Source: Chitinophagaceae bacterium (lineage in GTDB: Bacteria > Bacteroidota > Bacteroidia > Chitinophagales > Chitinophagaceae). From it: a stretch of 6,276 bases of DNA. The stretch is from positions 1 through 6,276 of the forward strand of contig JAEUVW010000330.1 in the NCBI GenBank assembly GCA_016786525.1, in the 5' to 3' direction. A model generated the notes under the pieces. The model ran no database searches. It saw nothing but the letters and a program-made list of their open reading frames with translations, and had not been told where the DNA came from. Made by a program: the position numbers and the translations under genes. Positions 1-5,991 of the stretch are shown piece by piece. The first letter of the stretch is position 1; the number at the start of each line of letters is the position of its first letter.

Positions 1-854
1 TCTCCTTCGTCTCCTTTCTCCGCCCGTGTCCATGAAGCGCGGAACAGTTTTTCGCGGGCAGCCCGGTTTTTCATGCTCATTAATGGAGGTTGCTGGGTAG
101 TGTTGATGATGCCAATCGCAAATTTTCCTGCTTTGCCTTCATTGTCTGCTTTTTCTTTTGCAGCCGAAATTTCAGCCTTAGACAGCCCGTCCAGTTCCGC
201 TTCAGTATCAAAATAGACGGTACCGTTTTTGCGCGCCACCAGCAATTTGTTGGTGTATTGTGTACTCAGGGTGGCCATCTCCTGGTTCAGTTTCTTTACT
301 TTTTCCTTTGCCTCATCATCCAGGTTGGCACCTGCCAGTTCGAATTGCTGGAGGTAGTACTCCGCCAGCCGTTTATCTTCACCCTGCAGTTTGCTGATGT
401 CTATGGCTTTGATGCGCTGGTAGATCTTGCTGTTCAGGTACAGCTTATCGCTGTGGGCTGAAAAAACGGGTGCATATTCTTCTTCCAGCGCCTGCAATAC
501 GGGGTTGGTATTGGAGCCGGTCAGGTTGCCGAATATGATGGTCGCACGACCCAGGTCTTCGCCGCTGGCCTCTATAGCCAATATAGTGTTGGCAAAGGTC
601 GGTGCTTCCGTATTGTTTGCGATCTGTTCTATCTCTTTATCATGCTCTTTGAGTGCATAATCAAAGGCCGGCTTGAAGTGCTCGTCTTTGATCAGGTCAA
701 AGCGGGGAGCCTGGTATTGCAAGGTGCTTTTTTGCAACAAGGGATTGTCTGGTTTACCGGACTGTTCTTTCTTTTGCCCGCCATTGTTTCCCGTGCAGGC
801 AGATAGTAAACTTATGGACATGATGGACAAACATTTGATAGTAAGATGCTTCAT
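1..854 (-). CDS. dcp: M3-family peptidyl-dipeptidase (Dcp-like) lipoprotein, N-terminal part only
   Basis: This gene starts at the ATG at 852-854 and runs off the left edge, so only the first 284 codons are present and the stop codon and catalytic HExxH zinc site lie outside. The protein begins with a short basic N-terminus and hydrophobic segment ending in a lipobox (L17-S18-A19-C20), followed by a polar Gly/Asn/Lys/Gln linker, so it is predicted to be a lipoprotein exported across the inner membrane. After that come the motifs PRFDLIKDEHFKPAF (about residues 50-64) and a helical region containing QFELAGANLDDEAKEK, then NRAAREKLFRASWTRAEKGD near residues 263-282, all typical of the N-terminal helical half of M3 peptidyl-dipeptidases related to E. 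coli Dcp. Family members are usually about 680-720 residues and remove C-terminal dipeptides from oligopeptides. No Shine-Dalgarno sequence precedes the start. Family assignment is strong; the exact substrate is unknown. Confidence 0.88.
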   Translation of the reverse strand, partial: MKHLTIKCLSIMSISLLSACTGNNGGQKKEQSGKPDNPLLQKSTLQYQAPRFDLIKDEHFKPAFDYALKEHDKEIEQIANNTEAPTFANTILAIEASGEDLGRATIIFGNLTGSNTNPVLQALEEEYAPVFSAHSDKLYLNSKIYQRIKAIDISKLQGEDKRLAEYYLQQFELAGANLDDEAKEKVKKLNQEMATLSTQYTNKLLVARKNGTVYFDTEAELDGLSKAEISAAKEKADNEGKAGKFAIGIINTTQQPPLMSMKNRAAREKLFRASWTRAEKGDEG

Positions 855-872
855 AAATTTATAAGATTGAAT

Positions 873-882
873 GCTAATGTAA
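873..882 (-). promoter_or_regulatory. Candidate -7 promoter box of the M3 peptidase gene
   Basis: On the minus strand this reads TTACATTAGC. It contains TACATTAG, one mismatch from the Bacteroidota -7 consensus TAnnTTTG, and ends 18 bases before the peptidase ATG. The identical 10-mer occurs at a similar place ahead of porX (5772-5781). No clear -33 TTTG was found upstream, so this is a tentative call. Confidence 0.35.
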
Positions 883-917
883 GGGTAATTTTGCTTTAAT
901 ATACTTTTCCTTTCATG

Positions 918-946
918 CCGATGCCATCCTCCGGGGATGGCATCGG
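918..946 (-). terminator. Perfect 12-bp hairpin after the E1 gene, possible terminator without U-tract
   Basis: CCGATGCCATCC (918-929) and GGATGGCATCGG (935-946) form a perfect 12-bp stem around a 5-base loop. It lies 22 bases beyond the stop codon of the E1 dehydrogenase gene and upstream of the peptidase gene, both on the minus strand, which is where a terminator would be expected. In that direction it is followed by CATGAAAGGAAAAG and not by a U-run, so it is not a canonical intrinsic terminator. It could instead stabilise the 3' end of the mRNA or weaken read-through. Confidence 0.5.
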
Positions 947-968
947 TTCATTCTGATTACAGTATAAA

Positions 969-3362
969 CTACTCCCTGATCATTTCTGCAATGATGTCGG
1001 CAATTTGTTCTGCATTGGGTTTTGAGAAATAATCGCCGTCGGTAGCATACGCCGGGCGATGAGCTTTGGCGCTGATCGTACGCGGTGCCGCATCCACATA
1101 ACGGTAACCGCCCTGCAGCTCCATGACCTGCTGGTACATATAGGCTGTTGCGCCACCCGGCACATCCTCGTCTATAAAAACAATGCGGCTGGTCTTTTTC
1201 AGCGATTCAAGAATGATATGGTTGATGTCGAAAGGCAATAAGGTGCGTACGTCTACCACCTCACAGGAAATGCCCTGTGGGGCCAGGTAGTTGTCAATGG
1301 CCTCCTGGATAATGCGCAGGGTCGATCCGTAAGAAACTATGGTGATGTCTTCTCCGCTTTGTACTATTTCAGGTATACCCAGGGGAACGGTAAAGGTGGC
1401 CAGGTTGGAGGGTACTCTTTCTTTAAGCCTGTACCCGTTCAGGCATTCGATGACGATACCGGGTTCATCACTTTGCAATAAGGTGTTGTACATGCCGGCT
1501 GCCTGTGTCATATCACGGGGTACACAAAGGTACATACCGCGTATGCTGTTGATGATCATACCCATCGGGGAACCACTGTGCCAGATGCCTTCCAGCCTGT
1601 GGCCGCGTGTCCTGATGATGAGCGGGCATTTTTGCCCCCCATAGGTGCGGTATTGCAGGGTAGCTACATCGTCGCAGAGGGGTTGCAAACCGTACAAAAG
1701 GTAATCGAGGTATTGGATTTCCGCTATGGGGCGCAGGCCTCTTAAGGCCATACCCAGTCCTTGTCCTACGATGGTTGCTTCGCGGATGCCGGTATCGGAG
1801 ATGCGCAGCTCTCCGTATTTATCCTGCAAACCTGCAAATCCCTGGTTTACGTCGCCGATCTTACCCAGGTCTTCACCAAATGCAAAAACGGCAGGGTTGG
1901 CCGCAAACAGCTGGTCGAAATATTTATTCAGGATCTCGTATCCATTCAGCTGAGCCTCGTCGAACTCGGGCTTTACTTCTTTTACTTTGAGTGCGTTTTG
2001 TGCCGATTCAGAATGCTGGAATGAGCTGAATTTGTGTTCATTGTCTGCTTTCAGGCTGTCGTAAAAATTACGCAGGGCCCGGATCGCTTCATTATTTAAA
2101 CCGGAGCAAAGGGCTAACACTTTGTAGATCGTCTGCATGACGTCTTTCCGGATAGGTTCTTTTATGGCTGCCAGTTTTTGCACCAATGCGGCAATTTGCT
2201 CACCCTGGGCATGACCCTGCATTACAACCTGGTTGCATAGTGTAGCTGCCTGTTGTACCTGCGTACGAATCGGCTCGATGAATTTCTCCCAGGCTTTTTG
2301 CTTACTATCGCGGGCTACCTGCCTGGCTTCTTCTTCTATTTTTCCCAGGCTTTCTTCGTCGGCAATCTCATTGGTCAGGATGAATTCTTTCATTTTGACT
2401 ATGCAATCCATATCTTTTTCGAATTGCAGGCGCTCTTTACTTTTATACCGCTCGTGGGAGCCGGATGTGGAGTGCCCCTGAGGCTGCGTGATCTCCTGGA
2501 TATGAAATATGGTAGGTACATGGGTTTCGCGGATGCGCTGTACGCCACTTTTTATAGTGCTTACCAGGCTGGCATAGTCCCAGCCTTTTATGGTTTCAAT
2601 ATGGATACCACCGCTTTTTTCATCCCATTTCATACCGGCAAGGGCCTGTGAAATGGAGTTTTTGGTGGTCTGGTATTTACGGGGGACGGAGATGCCATAT
2701 CCGTCATCCCAGACAAAAACGGCAAGGGGTACCTGCAGTACTCCGGCTGCATTGATGGTTTCCCAAAACAGGCCTTCGGAGGTTGAGGCATCACCGATGG
2801 TACAAAAAATGACTTCATTACCCTTGTGGGAGAATTTTTCAAAACCGCTTTGCAGCTCGGCGACATTGCGGTACATCTTTGAGGCATAGGCCATACCCAG
2901 GGCGCGTACCATCTGGCCCGCCGTCGGGGAAATATCGCTTGAGGATTGAGGTGCTTTGGTCAGGTCTTTCCAGTTGCCGTTTTCGTCTGTCCAGCGTGTG
3001 CCATAGTGCCCGTTCATCATACGGCCTGCCGTGGAGGGTTCAGCCTCTACATCCGGGTTGGCATACAGCTGTGAAAAGAATTTTTCTATGTCACTCATGC
3101 CTGTAGCGAACATCAGTGTCTGGTCGCGGTAATAGCCGGAGCGGATATCGCCGGCTTGCATACATTTTGCAGCAGCGATCTGGGCCAGTTCCTTTCCGTC
3201 GCCAAAAATTCCAAACTTAGCTTTCCCGGTCAGTACTTCTTTCCGGCCGATCAGGCTGGCTTCACGGCTGGACACTGCGAGATAGTAATCGTTCAGTACT
3301 TCTTTCTTTAAATCTTCGAATGAAATTTTTTGAGAGTTAGGCGCTACAGCATCTTTCAACAT
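969..3362 (-). CDS. Fused alpha/beta E1 subunit of a thiamine-diphosphate 2-oxo acid dehydrogenase
   Basis: This encodes the E1 component that decarboxylates a 2-oxo acid on thiamine diphosphate (ThDP) and passes the acyl group to a lipoylated E2. Numbering is from the ATG at 3362 (797 residues). The alpha half spans about residues 10-360: YYRDQ near 78-82, the ThDP/Mg region starting GDASTSEG at 191 and ending WDDGYGIS near 218-225, and GHSTSG at 296-301 matching the catalytic-histidine loop. A charged helical linker of about 110 residues leads to the beta half (about 470-797), with FGEDLGKIGD, the glutamate of REATIVG at 528, GLRPIAEIQYLDY and a C-terminal transketolase-type domain (FIDEDVPGG). 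An in-frame ATG at 3410 would add 16 residues, but a good promoter box (TATCTTTG, 3385-3392) lies inside that extension, so I prefer 3362. The substrate (branched-chain 2-oxo acid or pyruvate) cannot be decided here. No E2 or E3 gene is adjacent. Confidence 0.9.
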   Translation of the reverse strand: MLKDAVAPNSQKISFEDLKKEVLNDYYLAVSSREASLIGRKEVLTGKAKFGIFGDGKELAQIAAAKCMQAGDIRSGYYRDQTLMFATGMSDIEKFFSQLYANPDVEAEPSTAGRMMNGHYGTRWTDENGNWKDLTKAPQSSSDISPTAGQMVRALGMAYASKMYRNVAELQSGFEKFSHKGNEVIFCTIGDASTSEGLFWETINAAGVLQVPLAVFVWDDGYGISVPRKYQTTKNSISQALAGMKWDEKSGGIHIETIKGWDYASLVSTIKSGVQRIRETHVPTIFHIQEITQPQGHSTSGSHERYKSKERLQFEKDMDCIVKMKEFILTNEIADEESLGKIEEEARQVARDSKQKAWEKFIEPIRTQVQQAATLCNQVVMQGHAQGEQIAALVQKLAAIKEPIRKDVMQTIYKVLALCSGLNNEAIRALRNFYDSLKADNEHKFSSFQHSESAQNALKVKEVKPEFDEAQLNGYEILNKYFDQLFAANPAVFAFGEDLGKIGDVNQGFAGLQDKYGELRISDTGIREATIVGQGLGMALRGLRPIAEIQYLDYLLYGLQPLCDDVATLQYRTYGGQKCPLIIRTRGHRLEGIWHSGSPMGMIINSIRGMYLCVPRDMTQAAGMYNTLLQSDEPGIVIECLNGYRLKERVPSNLATFTVPLGIPEIVQSGEDITIVSYGSTLRIIQEAIDNYLAPQGISCEVVDVRTLLPFDINHIILESLKKTSRIVFIDEDVPGGATAYMYQQVMELQGGYRYVDAAPRTISAKAHRPAYATDGDYFSKPNAEQIADIIAEMIRE

Positions 3363-3384
3363 AGATTCAGTTTTTCGTTTGTGG

Positions 3385-3415
3385 CAAAGATAATAGATAT
3401 TGACAACCATTAAAA
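3385..3415 (-). promoter_or_regulatory. Promoter of the E1 dehydrogenase gene (Bacteroidota type)
   Basis: On the minus strand, TATCTTTG (3385-3392) matches the TAnnTTTG -7 consensus exactly. TTTT (3412-3415) sits 19 bases upstream, the right spacing for the -33 element, with one mismatch from TTTG. Transcription would start a few bases downstream of the -7 box, giving a leader of about 15-18 bases before the ATG at 3362. This argues against the upstream in-frame ATG at 3410. Confidence 0.6.
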
Positions 3416-3457
3416 GCCGGAAACTTTATTAAAAAGGGGAAAAGGAAAGAAGAATGC

Positions 3458-3486
3458 CGTATAAAAGTTGTATTTTTGACGTATAA
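3458..3486 (+). promoter_or_regulatory. Toxin-antitoxin promoter flanked by CGTATAA direct repeats, candidate operator
   Basis: TATTTTTG at 3471-3478 matches the Bacteroidota -7 consensus and ends 17 bases before the antitoxin ATG. It is flanked by two copies of CGTATAA (3458-3464 and 3480-3486) whose starts are 22 bp apart, about two helical turns. Extended, both copies fit GnCGTATAAnA. Ribbon-helix-helix antitoxins commonly repress their own promoter through short repeated sites, so this is a plausible autoregulatory operator. No clear -33 TTTG is visible. Confidence 0.45.
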
Positions 3487-3495
3487 GATAGTGTT

Positions 3496-3753
3496 ATGGA
3501 TCGGAAACTCACTTTACGCCTGGATGCCGGTGTTATAGACGAAGCAAAAGTCTATGCCGAAGAAAATCATATGAGCCTGAGCAGGCTTGTAGAAATACTC
3601 CTGCGCAAATGCGTCAGCAGCGGGTTTTACAGTATCGAAAACCTTCCTATTTCAGATTGGGTGGGTATCGTAGCCGAAGGTGCCGTCACTTACGAGGCCG
3701 GGAGAAAATCCCGTAAAGACCTGAAGGACGAATACTTCAATTCGAAGAAATGA
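3496..3753 (+). CDS. Ribbon-helix-helix antitoxin, DUF6364-like, partner of PIN toxin
   Basis: This is a small 85-residue protein. The N-terminus has the ribbon-helix-helix pattern: a beta strand LTLRLD (5-10), a first helix with IDEAKVYAEEN (14-24), a turn at HMSLS and a second helix SRLVEILLRKC (29-39). This fold dimerises and binds DNA through the strand pair. The rest (40-85) is polar and ends in a charged tail, KSRKDLKDEYFNSKK, which in such antitoxins usually wraps the toxin. It overlaps the downstream PIN-domain gene by the four bases ATGA, indicating translational coupling. The expected role is to neutralise that toxin and repress the operon. The fold and toxin-antitoxin context are clear; the operator and activity are inferred. 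Confidence 0.82.
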   Translation: MDRKLTLRLDAGVIDEAKVYAEENHMSLSRLVEILLRKCVSSGFYSIENLPISDWVGIVAEGAVTYEAGRKSRKDLKDEYFNSKK

Positions 3754-4181
3754 AAGTCTTCCTGGACGCCAACATACTGGTTGCTGTACTCTGCAAGGAG
3801 TATCCTTTGTATACGCATGCAGCAAAGTTGCTGAGCCTGGCAGATAACAGGCGCTATACCTTATACACCTCTGCCGTCTGCCTGGCTATTGCTTTTTATT
3901 TTGCGGAAAAGAAACATGGTGCCGCTTCGGCACGGGAACGTATGGTGCTGCTGAGCAAACACATCAGAATATCGGCCTGCGGGGAAAAGGAGGTACAGGA
4001 AGCTGCGGCCAACAGGAAGGTGAATGATTTCGAAGATGGCCTGCAATACTATGCTGCACTGCACTCCGGCTGTAAGGTGATTGTCACTGAAAACAGGGAC
4101 GACTTCTATTTCTCCGATAAAATAGAAATCCTGACCACTTACGATTTTTTAAAAACATATGTGGTCAGGAATGCCTGGTGA
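3750..4181 (+). CDS. PIN-domain toxin (VapC-like ribonuclease)
   Basis: This 143-residue protein is a single PIN domain, the Mg-dependent RNase fold of VapC toxins, which cleave tRNA or other RNA when freed from antitoxin. It opens with KVFLDANILVAVL, where D6 and N8 form the first catalytic motif. The conserved stretch NDFEDGLQYYAA supplies D93 and D96, and VTENRDDFYFSD (112-123) supplies the last acidic/polar cluster (N115, D117, D118). The region where many VapC proteins have a second glutamate reads TSAVCLAIAFYFAEKK (40-55) and has no acidic residue until E53; this looks like the form found in a Bacteroidota PIN branch and not like damage. The start codon overlaps the antitoxin stop (ATGA). 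The gene ends 7 bp from the stop codon of the convergent porX. Its last codons contain a hairpin that may serve as the porX terminator. Confidence 0.84.
   Translation: MKVFLDANILVAVLCKEYPLYTHAAKLLSLADNRRYTLYTSAVCLAIAFYFAEKKHGAASARERMVLLSKHIRISACGEKEVQEAAANRKVNDFEDGLQYYAALHSGCKVIVTENRDDFYFSDKIEILTTYDFLKTYVVRNAW
4116..4170 (-). terminator. Probable porX terminator inside the toxin coding sequence
   Basis: TCCTGACCAC (4129-4138) and GTGGTCAGGA (4161-4170) form a perfect 10-bp stem. The 22-base interior contains a T-run followed by an A-run that can pair further. Read on the minus strand, the hairpin begins 19 bases past the porX stop codon and is followed by the U-rich TTTCTATTTTATC (4128-4116), which fits an intrinsic terminator. 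In the plus direction no T-tract follows. The element lies wholly within the final codons of the PIN toxin gene. Confidence 0.5.
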
Positions 4182-4188
4182 GGCTGTT

Positions 4189-5748
4189 CTATTTGGATTC
4201 CAAGCGTACTACCGGTACAATCATCTCTTCTATTGAAATACCTCCATGCTGAAAGGTATTGCGATAATAGTTTACATAATGATTGTAGTTATTGGGATAG
4301 CAGAGAAACACGTCTTCTTTCGCAAAGATGAATGTAGAGCTTACATTAGGACGTGGTAATCCTGCCAGTTTGGGGTCGCGGAAAGCCAACACGTCTTTGT
4401 CTTCGTATTGCAGATTGCGGCCATGTTTGTAACGTAGATTTGTCGTGGTAGCCCTGTCGCCGATTACTTTGCTGGGGGTGCGTACTTTCTGGGTGCCGTG
4501 GTCTGTCGTAATGATCAGTTGAATGCCTTTTTCTGCAATCTTTTTCAATGCGCCCAACAGGGGCGAATGTTCAAACCAGCTATGCGTCAGGGAGCGGTAA
4601 GAAGCCTCATCTCCGGCAAGCTCTTTCAGTACTTCCATTTCCGTACGGGCATGCGAGAGCATATCCACAAAGTTGTATACAATAACCGTCAGATCGTTCC
4701 TGAGGTAATTGTGAATATTATCTTCAAGGGATTTGGCGTGTTCATTATTCGTGATCTTGACGTATTGCGTTTTCAGTTTGTCCAGTTTCAGTGTCTTTAA
4801 CTGCGCTTCCAGAAATACGTCTTCAAACAGGTTTTTGCCGCCGTCTTCATCATCGTTTTTCCATTCGTTAGGGAATTTTTTTTCTATATCGACAGGCAAC
4901 AGGCCTGCAAATAAAGCGTTGCGGCAATATTGGGTTGCTGTGGGCAACAGGCTGTAAAACAGTTCATCTTCCACTATACGGTATGCGTCTGTGACGATGC
5001 TTTGAATCGCTTTCCACTGGTCGTACCGCAGATTGTCGATGACGATCAGAAAAGTCGGCTTCTTATCCGACAAGTATGGGGCTACTTTCTCCCTGAACAC
5101 ATTATGAGAAAGCAAGGGGGCCTGCGCTTTACCGGATATCCAGTCTGCATAATTTTTAGAGATATACTTGAAAAATTCGGTGTTGGCCTCACTCTTTTGC
5201 GACTGCAGGATCTCCATCATTTCCGTACTGCCGCTCTTGGTCATTTCCAGCTCCCAAAAGACCAGTTTCTTATACAATTCTTTCCATTCCTCATGGTTGG
5301 GCTTGTCGTTGAGTGCCATGAACAGGTGACGGAATTCCTGTTGATAGGCGGCTGTTGTCTTTTCGGAAATCAGCCGCCTGCTGTCCATTATTTTTTTCAG
5401 GGAAAGCAATACCTGGTTGGGATTGACGGGTTTGATCAGGTAATCTGATATCTGGGCGCCTATAGCCTCCTCCATAATATTTTCCGCTTCGTTCTTTGTT
5501 ACCATCACTACCGGAAGGTCATTCCATTTCTCTTTGATCTTCTGCAATACTTCCAGGCCGGTCATTCCGGGCATGCTTTCGTCCAGCAGCACCACATCAA
5601 TATGGTTTTCTTTGAGGGTATCGAGGGCATCATAGCCATTGGATACGGGTGTAACATTGTAGCCCTTGCTTTGCAGGAAAATAATCTGTGACTTAAGGGA
5701 GTCGATTTCGTCGTCCACCCAAAGAATCTCAGCCAGTATGTTGCTCAT
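4189..5748 (-). CDS. porX: PorX: response regulator with PglZ/alkaline-phosphatase-type effector domain (T9SS regulator)
   Basis: This is a full-length 519-residue protein, matching PorX of Porphyromonas gingivalis in size and architecture. Residues 1-120 are a receiver domain: acidic pocket D12/D13, phospho-acceptor D56 in VVLLDESMPGMTG, T84 and K106 (IKP). A helical linker (about 125-225) joins it to a PglZ domain of the alkaline phosphatase superfamily (about 230-515). Candidate metal and catalytic residues are D238 and D243 (IDNLRYDQW), T272 (TATQ), D362 and H366 (VDMLSHAR), D416-H417 (TTDHGTQ) and H501 (FQHGG). In the family, PorX acts in the cytoplasm with the sensor PorY and sigma factor SigP to control T9SS genes, and its effector domain cleaves nucleotide phosphodiesters. 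No porY or sigP is present here. It is transcribed divergently from an outer-membrane protein gene and converges on a toxin-antitoxin operon. Identification is very secure. Confidence 0.95.
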   Translation of the reverse strand: MSNILAEILWVDDEIDSLKSQIIFLQSKGYNVTPVSNGYDALDTLKENHIDVVLLDESMPGMTGLEVLQKIKEKWNDLPVVMVTKNEAENIMEEAIGAQISDYLIKPVNPNQVLLSLKKIMDSRRLISEKTTAAYQQEFRHLFMALNDKPNHEEWKELYKKLVFWELEMTKSGSTEMMEILQSQKSEANTEFFKYISKNYADWISGKAQAPLLSHNVFREKVAPYLSDKKPTFLIVIDNLRYDQWKAIQSIVTDAYRIVEDELFYSLLPTATQYCRNALFAGLLPVDIEKKFPNEWKNDDEDGGKNLFEDVFLEAQLKTLKLDKLKTQYVKITNNEHAKSLEDNIHNYLRNDLTVIVYNFVDMLSHARTEMEVLKELAGDEASYRSLTHSWFEHSPLLGALKKIAEKGIQLIITTDHGTQKVRTPSKVIGDRATTTNLRYKHGRNLQYEDKDVLAFRDPKLAGLPRPNVSSTFIFAKEDVFLCYPNNYNHYVNYYRNTFQHGGISIEEMIVPVVRLESK

Positions 5749-5766
5749 ATAGTTCTTTCTTTATTG

Positions 5767-5789
5767 ATGAGGCTAATGTAAAGCCTCAT
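5767..5789. repeat. 8-bp inverted repeat in the porX leader/promoter region
   Basis: ATGAGGCT (5767-5774) and AGCCTCAT (5782-5789) are perfect inverted repeats around a 7-base loop, and they enclose most of the candidate -7 box of porX. On the plus strand the right arm runs into TTTTTG. It could be an operator, a 5' hairpin of the porX transcript, or a weak terminator for plus-strand transcription. Confidence 0.5.
5772..5781 (-). promoter_or_regulatory. Candidate -7 promoter box of porX
   Basis: On the minus strand this reads TTACATTAGC, containing TACATTAG (one mismatch from TAnnTTTG) and ending 23 bases before the porX ATG. The same 10-mer precedes the M3 peptidase gene. No good -33 element is visible, and the box sits within an inverted repeat, so the call is tentative. 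Confidence 0.35.
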
Positions 5790-5861
5790 TTTTGTGAATA
5801 ATAGTGTTTAACGGAAATTTGGGATGATGCGTATAAAAACGCTTTACAATCTTTACCTGTT

Positions 5862-5912
5862 TACACCGGTATGGGCGGCAATACACCTTTTTGATGCGCC
5901 CAGGCCGGTGTA
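5862..5912. repeat. Nested inverted repeat between porX and the outer-membrane protein gene
   Basis: The outer arms TACACCGG (5862-5869) and CCGGTGTA (5905-5912) pair perfectly. Inside them, TGGGCG (5872-5877) and CGCCCA (5897-5902) pair as well, separated from the outer arms by two bases on each side and enclosing a 19-base loop. Together they can form a 14-bp interrupted stem. The element lies about 50 bp upstream of the candidate promoter of the downstream gene, so it is more likely a protein-binding site, or a structure in a longer porX or antisense transcript, than part of that gene's leader. Confidence 0.55.
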
Positions 5913-5964
5913 CATTATTTACCGGCATTTAACCTATGTATTATGAAAGGCCTGAGTTTTCATT

Positions 5965-5972
5965 TACTTTTG
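5965..5972 (+). promoter_or_regulatory. Candidate -7 promoter box of the outer-membrane protein gene
   Basis: TACTTTTG matches the Bacteroidota -7 consensus TAnnTTTG exactly and ends 19 bases before the ATG at 5992, the same spacing seen for the other genes here. No convincing -33 TTTG is present at 19-21 bases upstream. Confidence 0.45.
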
Positions 5973-5991
5973 CGTCAACTAAAACAAACAA

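Noticed and set aside
90..864. Open frames on the plus strand opposite the M3 peptidase gene
   Set aside because: They are antisense to a coding sequence with clear family motifs and a lipobox. Their translations show no domain, only antisense composition.
2253..2887. Open frames of 80-130 codons on both strands within the E1 gene
   Set aside because: All overlap the conserved alpha-subunit coding region in other frames and lack family features.
3363..3410. Upstream in-frame ATG at 3410 as the start of the E1 gene
   Set aside because: The 16 added residues (MVVNIYYLCHKRKTES) are atypical, and a well-matched promoter box (TATCTTTG with TTTT 19 bases upstream) lies inside that stretch. The ATG at 3362 fits better.
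4930..5448. 172-codon open frame on the plus strand opposite porX
   Set aside because: It lies wholly antisense to a clearly conserved gene, has no promoter or start context and gives a Cys/Phe/Leu-rich protein with no recognisable motif.
4189..5748. PglZ domain suggesting a BREX phage-defence system
   Set aside because: The PglZ domain is fused to a complete receiver domain in a 519-residue protein, which is the PorX architecture. No brxA/B/C/L or methylase gene is nearby.
5829..5842. Small GCGT-ATAAAA-ACGC hairpin
   Set aside because: A 4-bp stem is expected by chance in a spacer of this length and no T-tract follows.
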